A stretch of DNA of 64,000 nucleotides from Linnemannia schmuckeri (Eukaryota; Mortierellomycota; Mortierellomycetes; Mortierellales; Mortierellaceae). The stretch is from the NCBI GenBank assembly GCA_029449235.1, contig JANATG010000002.1, positions 2,976,001 through 3,040,000 on the forward strand, given 5' to 3'. Positions 34,927-44,761 of the stretch are shown in pieces; positions within the stretch are counted from its first letter, which is position 1, and every line of letters begins with the position of its first letter. Under the pieces are notes generated by a model. That model saw only the letters and a list, made by a program, of their open reading frames with translations. It ran no database searches and was not told the origin of the DNA. Position numbers and translations under genes: made by a program.

Positions 34927-36030
34927 ATGTCAAACTCGCGAGTCATCCTCCTGAGCTTGGCGCTCGTCCTTGCAACCCTGTCAACTTTCAATCCTGTTCA
35001 AGCCGCAGCGATTGCCAACCCGTCCAATCTGCTGACAGGACCCAGTCTTACACCCTCAGCCTCCAAACCTACCGCTGCGACCACCACTCAAAATTGTAAT
35101 TACCCGTCTCATGTTAAGCGTACAGAACTAGAATATACAACTATGAAAACAACAGATTTACCTAACCGTCTCGTTTCATTGTTCGCAAACGCAACAGGGA
35201 CCTCCACACCCGGCTTCAACCACACGACCACGAACATGAACATGATCAAGGCCACCAATACCTACTCTCTTACCCCTACTCCTCCGTCTCGAACTACATC
35301 TGGTACTACTATCGAACTCGTCACAGTCACCACGATCAACAAGCCTACATCTACCTGTAAGCAGATGTCATCTTGGGATGGAGATTATGGCGATGATGAA
35401 GAGGAGGATGGTATTTACGATGAGGAGTGTGCGGGAAATTATGGCGAGGATGGTGGCGAGGATGATGACGAGGATGATGACGACGAGGATTGTGAAGAAG
35501 ATCATAGTGATGACGAAAAAGATGACGGTGGCGATGGGGAGGACGACGAGGAAGACGACGACGACGACGACGATGATGATGATGATGATGATGATGAGAA
35601 TGACGAGGAAGACGACGATGAGGAGGAAGACGAGGAAGAAGAGGAAGACAAGGGAGATGAGGAAGACGAGAAAGACGATGATGATCATGACGATGAAGAG
35701 GATGAGGAAAATGAAGAGGATGACGAGAAAGAGGATATTCCAGAGGAGGTGGAAGAGATCCCTGAAGAAAAAACTCCGGAGAATGATTGCAAGGATGGTG
35801 ACGAGGAATGTAATGGTGATTCCAAAACAGGGGGTGAGGCCGTCGACAAGAACAAGTGCCGAAAGCTTTGCAAGCCAACAGTCAACCCTGCCAGAGACAC
35901 CTGTGTTCAGGGGGGCAGAATTAACAACTTGATGGACAGCTGCAGTGTGAAGATTTATAATTGTCTGCACCCGGAAGACGCCCTCATCATCCTGGATATG
36001 AACAAGTGTCCCAATCCGGATAAGGACTAG
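34927..36030 (+). CDS. Secreted Kazal-like protein B with acidic domain
   Basis: Single exon, 367 residues. A signal peptide (MSNSRVILLSLALVLATLSTF...VQA) and an S/T/P-rich region are followed by about 140 residues that are almost entirely D and E (roughly 150-295). The C-terminal module is C-x3-C-x10-C-x12-C-x6-C-x14-C with LHPEDALIILDMNKC, close to gene A (MYPEDTFTLVDTADC). The shared module with a wholly different linker shows that the cysteine module is under constraint while the linker diverges. The acidic tract could bind cations or the wall; that is speculation. Confidence 0.75.
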   Translation: MSNSRVILLSLALVLATLSTFNPVQAAAIANPSNLLTGPSLTPSASKPTAATTTQNCNYPSHVKRTELEYTTMKTTDLPNRLVSLFANATGTSTPGFNHTTTNMNMIKATNTYSLTPTPPSRTTSGTTIELVTVTTINKPTSTCKQMSSWDGDYGDDEEEDGIYDEECAGNYGEDGGEDDDEDDDDEDCEEDHSDDEKDDGGDGEDDEEDDDDDDDDDDDDDDENDEEDDDEEEDEEEEEDKGDEEDEKDDDDHDDEEDEENEEDDEKEDIPEEVEEIPEEKTPENDCKDGDEECNGDSKTGGEAVDKNKCRKLCKPTVNPARDTCVQGGRINNLMDSCSVKIYNCLHPEDALIILDMNKCPNPDKD

Positions 36031-36414
36031 CTTTACATATCTCTAGAATTTCTCTCGAGAGAGAGGGTGCTGCGGCGCCATTTTGTGTGCCCTTCCATTT
36101 CAACAGACCTCTAAGCTCCTAGGAGAGTCTACATTTATTCTTTTTTTTTTTTTTTTTTTTTTTTTTTGTTTTTGCAAGTGACTTTTCATTTTCAGGCAAA
36201 TAAAAAGACAGCCTACACTTTTACTCGGCGTTTGATGTGTTTACCTATGTACACGACAACGCAGGTAGCGCATGATCGGGGGCAGAAAAGGGAACGAAAC
36301 AAGAAACATTGTGAAAGAGGGATCGAGAGAACATAATAAAGAGTTTTGGTGGAAGAGTTGGTTCATCTTCTCTTTCGATGTCCTTGCAATGGCTTTAGGT
36401 TCCAGCTCAACAAC

Positions 36415-36445
<31 letters not shown>

Positions 36446-37272
36446 AGTAGAAGACACTGGATGATGTTGCCGTGACTGCAGTGGGAGGTTGTGGCTAGTC
36501 ATTGAACAAGTTTTGAGAGGCAAGAGCTGTACTGGTATTTTTGCTTTGTCTTAGCTGTGTATTAGTATAGTAAACTCATGGTTCATGAGTAGAAGAATGA
36601 AAAGGATATGCAATTCGCACTGAAGGGAACAGTAGCAACCCAAGATTACTTTCAGTCTCTTATCACACTATTACGTTTAAGGAGAATGCAGGTATGGCTA
36701 ACTATTATTTGCAAGATGATGCTTATGGCCAAGAAGAAGAAGGGTGGCTAGTGACCTTTTGTCTTCTTTTTTTGTTTTTATTGTTTGCCTAAAAGAGATT
36801 ATAGAGTCAATGCTTGGAAAGGTGGCTTTTTGATTGGCTGAAAGAGTTGATGATAAACCAAACGACGGCACCAAAAAAAAAAGTGTTCTGGCCAGGTATG
36901 CCAAGGAACAAAAGGAATGACAATAACAGCAATCAAAAAGAGGGCATGGCGGAAGAGGATATATTTTTTCTTTGTTCTACAACAATAGAAACGTAGTTGC
37001 ACGTATTCTTAAAAAGAGAACAAAAACAAGATCCATTCGCAAAAATATAAAACATAAAAAAAAAAAAAAAAAAAAAAAGAACGCGACCCCCCACCTCTGT
37101 AAGGACATAAAAGAAAAAAAAAGGATACAAAAGTCAATATGCAGACTAAGTACTTCCAACAATCACTCACCTCAAAGTCTCTCAGACATAACCACGAACA
37201 TCCGTTACACACACCAAAAAAACACTCACTCTCTATACACATCCCAACGAAACCAACCGACTGGCACCCACT
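36031..37272. other. Spacer between Kazal-like genes B and C
   Basis: 1.24 kb with a T run at about 36139-36167, an A run at about 36417-36443, and the promoter motif of gene C. No gene is supported. Confidence 0.6.
36979..37112 (+). promoter_or_regulatory. Composite promoter of Kazal-like gene C
   Basis: ACAACAATAG at 36979-36988, CGCGACCCCCCACCT at 37082-37096 (191 bp before the ATG), and CATAAAA at 37106-37112. A ~20-nt A run separates the first two parts. Confidence 0.6.
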
Positions 37273-37872
37273 ATGCTGAACCCACTACCCGTCCTCCTGA
37301 GCATGATGTTTTTCCTTGGAGTCCTATCTAACGCCTTGCCGACTCCTGGCAGCAATGTCCCCGTCACCACCACCACCGTGACTAATCCCAAGCCCACCAA
37401 CACAACTCATGCCATTACCACTGTCACGACCAAGGCCATAACCACTTCAACCAACACTCAAACCCTGCCCTATCCCGATGTGACTCTCTGCATATTCTTC
37501 CCAGAATTGCCATCGCCCATCGCTCCTACCGAGCCAGTCCCCGCCACCAAAATCAACAAACCTACATCCATCACACAGCCCGCACCATCGTCGTCTCCAG
37601 CACCGCCCGAGAAGGAGATCTTTAACGGCGTTGGAGAAGTCCACGGTTCTACTGCGGAACAGAAGGCCCTAGAGGCTTTGAGGGCCAAGGTCGCGGAGTG
37701 CGAGAGGGAGTGCTTACTCACAGTCGACACTGACCCTGATGTCTGTATCAGGGGCGCGAACAGAATGAACTATCGGATGAACTCATGCAGGGTGAGGGTG
37801 TCGCCCTGTTCGCAGCCGAACGTAAAGCACGAAATCATCGATATGTCAGAGTGTTCCAAGACGGAGCTGTGA
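37273..37872 (+). CDS. Secreted Kazal-like protein C
   Basis: Single exon, 199 residues. Signal peptide MLNPLPVLLSMMFFLGVLSNA resembles those of A and D. A T/P/K-rich linker follows. The C-terminal module is C-x3-C-x10-C-x13-C-x6-C-x14-C (ending EIIDMSEC), preceded by a short helical stretch (EALRAKVAECEREC). Same strand and the same upstream motif as its paralogues. Confidence 0.74.
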   Translation: MLNPLPVLLSMMFFLGVLSNALPTPGSNVPVTTTTVTNPKPTNTTHAITTVTTKAITTSTNTQTLPYPDVTLCIFFPELPSPIAPTEPVPATKINKPTSITQPAPSSSPAPPEKEIFNGVGEVHGSTAEQKALEALRAKVAECERECLLTVDTDPDVCIRGANRMNYRMNSCRVRVSPCSQPNVKHEIIDMSECSKTEL

Positions 37873-38828
37873 AAGGTTCGCGACGGGGAGATCTCTAGAA
37901 CAAAGATCTCTAGAACAAGGAAGTCGAGGAGTAGGAACTCCACCACTCTTCCTCACCCTACCCCTTTTCCAATAAAAATAGCTCACGCTCCGATTGCCTC
38001 CGCTCAGACGTAAGTCTTTACTACTGAGAACGCGCAATCTTGCCTGTCCTCTCTTTTTTTTTTGCCCACTATCTTTTCAGCTCTGAATGATTTTTACGCA
38101 GCTTTTACTCGTTATGAAACAAATAAAACATACCTTTTTAAGTTGTCCGCTTAATGCGTTGCACATGTCCTCGACATGAGAGAACACGCAAGTCGCTAAC
38201 AAGGGCGGTGGCGTCAACAAAATGTTTAAAAAGAGGAATTGAGAGAGGTTGGTGTGGTAAAGTTGAGTATGGAAGCGTCCATTTTCCTGCGTTGTTTTCC
38301 TCATATGAGAGTCATTTAGAAATCAAGAAATGTGTAACGAGGACCATATTTCTATTGTTTCTTGTTAATATCGATGACGAAGCCTATTTTTCGCACCTGC
38401 AAGGACTGACCTTTGACCATCATCATTCCAAACAAAAAGAGCACGGCTATCTCATCTTTAGCCACTCTTCCCGCCCCTTTGTTCTTTGCATATTACCATC
38501 CAAAGTGAGCTTCTTTCCGTTCTAAAAGAAAAAAGACAGAGCACAAAATTCCATCCAGCCACCCTTTTCTATCTTTCGATTTATTTTGTTCCGCTTTCAC
38601 ATTCGTTTTGTTCCAGATCTTTTTTTTTTATCGAGCTCGCTATTGTTCACAGAATAGAAGTTAAATGTCACAACTTTTTTTACACAATCATCCAGCCTCC
38701 AACATTGCCCAACCCTCAAAATTACAAAAGGTACACGCCTTCAAAAAAAAAAGAACAATAGTGAAGCTACAACACGTATTGTGCGAGTTTTTTGTCATGC
38801 GCAACAATAATAGGTTTGGCAATGCCAA

Positions 38829-38863
<35 letters not shown>

Positions 38864-39017
38864 CGACTTGCCACCTGCATGGACCCTGACAAAGAATAAA
38901 AGCCCCTCTCCGGGATATAAATCAACAGAGTACGTTTTCACCTGCCTCCTCCCCCTCTGTTTCTGGCACTTTCCCTACTTTTATTCCTCAAATCAGTTCA
39001 GTTTACCATTATCAACT
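37873..39017. other. Spacer between Kazal-like genes C and D
   Basis: 1.15 kb, A/T-rich, with a 31-nt A run (38832-38862) inserted directly before the promoter core of gene D. The repeated AGATCTCTAGAACAA near 37889-37917 is a short direct duplication. No gene is supported. Confidence 0.6.
38801..38901 (+). promoter_or_regulatory. Composite promoter of Kazal-like gene D
   Basis: GCAACAATAATAGG at 38801-38814, AGCGACTTGCCACCT at 38862-38876 (156 bp before the ATG), and GAATAAAA at 38894-38901. An A31 run lies between the first two parts. Confidence 0.6.
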
Positions 39018-39614
39018 ATGCTGCACCTATTGACCATCTTGCTGAGCATCATGTTTCTCCTGGGAACCATGCCAGCCGCGTTGCTGGCTCAAGGCAACAT
39101 CAACAATACTCCAGTAGCGGGCAATGTTCAACAACTAGACGTGATCACCTTCATCATGTCTACTCAGCCTGTGCCTATTGCTACTCAAGCTCCGAATAGT
39201 CCTCAAGTAGTTGATGTACGTCTTCCAGCGCCACCGCCACCTCCAGTTCCAGTCCCAGTACCAACAACCTTAGCTCCACCTCCATCTTCACCTCTATCAC
39301 CACCGCCACCTCCAGCGGCCACAACCACCAAAACCAAACCCAAACCAGGCGCCCTTCCTAAACCACCCAAGAAGGAGATAAAGAAAGAAGGAGTAGAAGG
39401 GGAGGGATCACGTAACAAAGCTGGTAATGGAAAGCAGGGAAAGGACTGTGATTCAGTGTGCACGACATCCGACAGCTCTTCCTCGAACACAGTCTGTGCC
39501 AAGGCGAACCCGAACGCACAGGCGTTCATGGTCGATATCTGTATCATGATGGTGTTTAATTGTATGAACCCGACCAAGCCGTTCATCATGGTTTCCAAGG
39601 ATCAGTGTCCTTAG
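39018..39614 (+). CDS. Secreted Kazal-like protein D
   Basis: Single exon, 198 residues from the ATG that opens a signal peptide (MLHLLTILLSIMFLLGTMPAALLA). A proline-rich linker (PAPPPPPVPVPVP) and a K/G-rich stretch lead to a module C-x3-C-x11-C-x14-C-x6-C-x14-C (ending FIMVSKDQC). An earlier in-frame start exists but would bury the signal peptide. It is the most divergent of the four modules, but the x6 and x14 spacings are exact. Confidence 0.72.
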   Translation: MLHLLTILLSIMFLLGTMPAALLAQGNINNTPVAGNVQQLDVITFIMSTQPVPIATQAPNSPQVVDVRLPAPPPPPVPVPVPTTLAPPPSSPLSPPPPPAATTTKTKPKPGALPKPPKKEIKKEGVEGEGSRNKAGNGKQGKDCDSVCTTSDSSSSNTVCAKANPNAQAFMVDICIMMVFNCMNPTKPFIMVSKDQCP

Positions 39615-42600
39615 TTTTTTTCTCTCTCTCTTTCTGTAGTAATTCCTCCAGGTTTGAATTTTCTTTCTAGTATAAAATATGCGTGTGAGAATCAATGGTG
39701 CAATGTTAATTTCTTGTGACAAGGCGCCACCAAGTTTTCTTATCAGTCTTGGATCTCGACTGATCGAGCAATGAAATGGCGCGCCCTTCGTTGATCAGAA
39801 ATTGAAACAACCGCGGACGATATTTATAAGAAAAAATAAGCGCGGCGCTGTTAGTTGAAGAAAAGTAAAGTGAAGTCCTTACTCTCATTTTATCATCCCA
39901 TTGAATTGGCCAAGATTGATTGAATAGAGTTAGTGAGTACCCTACAGATGGTAGGGATGATGGGTAAACATTCTTAACAAATATCCACGTTGCATCCCTC
40001 CTTCTCTCTCCCATCGCCATCCTACGGAAAAATGAGAGCCAACCAAAAATTGGTTTTACCTTTTCTCTGCCTCTCCTCCCTCATTCTCCTCCTCCTCTTC
40101 TGCTTTCTCAAGTTCAACTCAAAACACAGAAAAAAAAAGTCCAAATAGAGAAAGGACAATCTCACTTGGGCGGAGGAGGAAGACAGGCAAGAAGGAAGGT
40201 GCGGGAATAACAAAAAAAAAAAGTACACCATGATGTCATGGGTCTTACAGATGCATTGTTCTTATACATTTGGCAGAGCAAGGCTAGGCAAAGTCCCACC
40301 CATTTTTCATTTTGTGCAAAAAAAACCGTAAGATGCCCATGCATGCTTTGTTTGATACTTGCTCGTGTTTGTTTACTTTGTGTGCCTGGCCTTCGTGCAT
40401 GTGTTTTTGGATGGGGAAGGTTGTAAATGGCGTGTTTTTCTTCTTTGGCAAGGAGGGAGAAGGAAAGAGCGAGACGGCCTAGAGAGGGATAAGAGAAGAG
40501 ATGAGAGACAAAGTGAATGGTGAGGATTGGATTTCCATGGTAAGAATATTTTGTTATCCCTTTCTCTATCCCCCTTCTCCTCCCAATATATCCCTTCATG
40601 CAAAGCCTTGAGAGGTTGTGAAAATCTATAAGAAGACGTGCAGAAACAAAAAGAATGTGTGAAAGAGAGGAAAAAAAGAGAGTGTATCATGTCACTCTTT
40701 CTCTCGTAGAGCTCGGTTTTTACAATAACCTCGCTGATTTTCTTTCCTTTTGTTCATTCTTCTCATCCCCATTGGATCAGATCAGTTCTTATTCAATCAA
40801 AGCACAATTGATATTAAAAAAAAACTCTTCGAGTCCTCGGCTACAGTTTTGCGTTTGGTTTTGTATTCTTTATTTTTCTTTCCTTCAAAAGCCGAATGTC
40901 AACAATCAACAAACAAACAACAAACAATCGCACCAGCTAGCAGTAAATAAACAGATCTAACAACACCCTTCGGGTTTTACGAAGAAGACATGGGCGAGAA
41001 CTCAAAACGACCTATGTGGATTGTAGTTCCCTTTTTATATGTTTTGTATCAATTCATGAAGGAGGAAGGGGGTCTCAGGATGTGAACATACATCCCTTGT
41101 ACTCATCAACATGTACCTAACTACTATTACTGTGCACTCTTAAAAAAAAACGAAGAGATTTGTAAACCTCATAATACCTGTTCCGGGTAGAATAACGACA
41201 ACGAGAGAAACGAGAAAAAAGAACACAAGAAGGATGAGCTCTTGTTTTGGTCATGATATCGACAATGATAAAAAACGGCAACTACTAAGCGCTTGTGTTT
41301 GGCAAGATTTTGTGTACTGTGGTTTTGGCATCGTGGTTGTTTTTTTATCGGTTGAGATGACATGGTTGCCAACCCTTGGGCAAACAGCATATATATAGGT
41401 GTCGCATTTCTTTATCTAATTGAGAACTCAAGTTTATGAGAAGACAGTAATGGGGATGGATAAGACAAGGCTGCAAATGTGGCAGCCAAATGATGTTGAA
41501 AAGGCAGTCTACTCTACTATCACGAAAATGTGGATTTGGCAAGGCTTTTTTTTTTTTTTTTTTTTTTTTTGGAAGAGGGGATTGGTTTTTTATTTCTTTT
41601 TTGTCAGCACAAAAAGAATAAAAGCATGGTCGTTGCATAGAGTACTTTGCCTTCAATTCATTCCTCTTCCCGTCACCTCTCAGTAAGTCTGCACCATGTT
41701 TGCAATCTTTACCCCCTTTTTCGATTTTTTTCTTTACTACTTTTCAATGCTTGCTCGCCCAGGAAAAAAATGCTGAGTTGGGGGGAGAGAGGTGTGATTT
41801 TTGGAAAGCTGTCTTGTCCATCGGTCCCTCTGACGCGCCCTTTTGTACTTTTTGGGTGTTTTGGGTGTTTTGGGTGTTATGTGATTTTGGTTTTTACTTT
41901 ATTGTGAGTTCAATTGAATTAGCGCCTTTTTTTTTTTTTGGTTGTCTTGCAGAACACAAATCAACAAAACAGCAAAGCGCACTTGGCTAAGACAAGACAA
42001 AATCAACAAAGGAAGGAAAAAAAGGAGTTTGAAAAATAGCGCAAGAAGGGAAGGAAAAGCAAGGAAGGGAAAGGGAAGGCAAGGAAGGGAAAGAAGTGAA
42101 GGAAGGCCATCTCTCCGTCCGCACACACACGCGAACACATAAACAAACAGAAGGAAAGGCAAAAAGGATGGGATGGCTTACTATTCTTTTGTCTCTCTTT
42201 CCAATTCAATGCATACCACGCGGATGAGAAAAAAGGAGAGAGTGCGACAAACAGACAGCCAGCCAAGCGCGACAGAGACAGAAGGAAGGGACAAATGGCA
42301 GGACACAAAAAATATATAAGAAGATGCCTGTCTCCCTCCCATCTAGACGAGGAAAAAAAAAAGATTTCAAAATGTATATTTGGGCCATGGCGAGTGGGGG
42401 CTTCCATGGACTATATACAAAACTCTCTGATTCATAGTGCCCTGGCACAAGTAATCGTGTCAATCATCGCTTGTCTCGTCTAATCACTTCTTTATACTCC
42501 ATGTCCATGTAAAAAACACGCAGTCGTTTCCCTTGTTCTTGCTGTGTCTTGAGTTCCTCGAGAAGCGAGTTGTTATTTATTTATTCTTTTTCTTTAGACA

Positions 42601-44138
42601 TGCTTTCATTTTTCTTAACTATATACCCTTTAGTTCAAGCAAACCTTTGTGTCTTTTCTTTGTTCTTCTTTTCTTTGTTACACGCGTCAAGGAGTACAGG
42701 AGAATAGCAGAAAGAATAAAAATAAAAATACAACAAAAATCGTGCAATGCTGCTGAAAAGTGGCCCTTCTCAATGGACATTTGGGTCTGCCCACTTCGAT
42801 TACTTTGCACGCCTCACGCAACAAATCTACAAAGACACGACACGACACGATATGACACGCATTCATTCTTCAACTATGTCCTTTGTTTTTTCTTGTGGTT
42901 GGCACCTTTGATTTGGTCAATTGGCAAGTGTATTTCTTGGTCCTTGAAAATAGCATCAATTGTTTTCTACTAATTGTTAATTCAATGACTTTCTCTTTCA
43001 CTATTTTTATTATCGATGTAGAGAACAGGTCCTCTCTATTGACATCATTGGCTTGTTGTTATTTGTTCACACACCAAGAAACAGGATGTGCTGCTCAGCC
43101 TGCTAGGACAGGAACACCGCCCCTCGTTGCCGATGTGTAGTGTATGTGTACAATTGCACCATTTCATACCTTGTTGAATATTCATCGCTTTGAATTTGAT
43201 CTTGTGTTCAGTAGTAACCTTTGACTATAGAGTACGAACAAATTATAATAGCATGATATGTTCATGTTCATGTACTTGTGTACACTCCATCCTTCACACA
43301 TCTCCCATCCCCATCTTCAACCTCATCCCCACCCTCACCCCTCTTCTCCTTCCCTCTTCTTTTCCACCCCCCTTCTTCTCTATCAATTGTTTTTTTCTCC
43401 TCTTCTCCCTTGTTCCTATCTGTCTCCTCTCCTCCTCCTTCCTCCTTGTCATTTCTCCCCCCCACCTTCTCCCTCCTTTCAAAACCCCATGCAGCAATAT
43501 CAACAGCGAAAACAACGAGAGCAATAAAATAACAGATATACAACCCGGGCAGCTTTCTTGTCCACCTTCATCCTTCATCCTCACCCTGTTCCTTCTTAAT
43601 GTCCATTCAATTGCAAAAAAGTACTTATTATACACCTTTTTTTTTTTTTTTTTTAACCAGCACACTCCTCTCCGTTTCTTCCCTCTTTTCCCTTCTTCTC
43701 AACTCTTTCCCTTCTTCCTTCTTCCTTTGTCCACTTTCTTATTCCCACCGTCGTCCTTATTTTTTTTTACATCCCTGTTCGCTCAGGCTCTCTCTCTCCT
43801 TATTGTTTGTACATAGTCATCCTTTTTACTCTCATCTCCCCTCATTCCTCGTGCTGACCGTTGCATAGATCATTAGCCTCCATCCTTTCCTTACTTTTCT
43901 TTATTGTCACGTTCTCCTTGTCGTTACCTTTGTCTTGTCACTGTACAACTCTTTATTGTTTCTGTGCTCCTTCTTGTATACAACAAACAACACACTCACA
44001 CACTCTTACACTTACACACGCACTGTAACTCTTATACGCACACACACGAAAAGAAGGAAGGAAAAAAAAAAAAGGCACACACTCTCAACTACAAAGACAT
44101 CCAATTCATCCTGTTCGACAGATACACAGCAACTGACA
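39615..44138. other. 4.5-kb apparently non-coding region
   Basis: Open frames here are pyrimidine- or purine-biased with no recognisable domain. It contains a T25-class run (about 41547-41570), a tandem TTTTGGGTG triple (about 41848-41876), a purine block (42010-42100) and a long C/T-rich leader (43280-43900). It likely serves in part as the upstream region and leader of the TFIIB-like gene. Confidence 0.55.
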
Positions 44139-44687
44139 ATGTCCTCGTCACAGCCAGGGTTCTCTATACCACCCTTCCGCTACGGTGACCAGCAGCAGCC
44201 TTTTCCTCACCTCCACCACCCGCACTCTCACCCTCACCATGGCCAACAGCAGCAGCAACAACATCCTCAGCTGCAACATCCTCAACAACAGCATCAACAT
44301 CAGCATCAATTGCCGCCGCAGCAGCAACAGCAGCAACAGCAGCAACAGCAACACCCGTCGACTCCTCCCCTCTACTCGCACCACCCCAACGGACATGGCC
44401 ATAACGGTCCTATCATGACCCCTCCCGTCTTCACCACCACCCCTGGCATCCTCTCACCATCTGTCTATCCTCACACCCCATCCGATCGCGTCGTCAGCCC
44501 TGGATCGCCAGGTCGCGGTGGCCGGATACCACAAAGTCAGGGGGTTGAATCGGGTGCTGTTGCGGGTGATCATCATGCCTCTCGACGCGGCCAAGAGTCC
44601 AATGATTCGTACTTTACACATCACCCTCATCCTCACAGCAACCGCCCTCCTCCTCCCCACTCATACCCTGGTCATCCTCAGTTTCAA

Positions 44688-44728
<41 letters not shown>

Positions 44729-44729
44729 A

Positions 44730-44761
<32 letters not shown>

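Noticed and set aside
35351..35970. Histidine/arginine-rich and valine/isoleucine-rich frames opposite Kazal-like gene B
   Set aside because: They are antisense shadows of the poly-Asp/Glu tract.
42533..42973. 146-codon frame with hydrophobic segments
   Set aside because: Composition follows local T-richness; no domain, no supporting splice sites.
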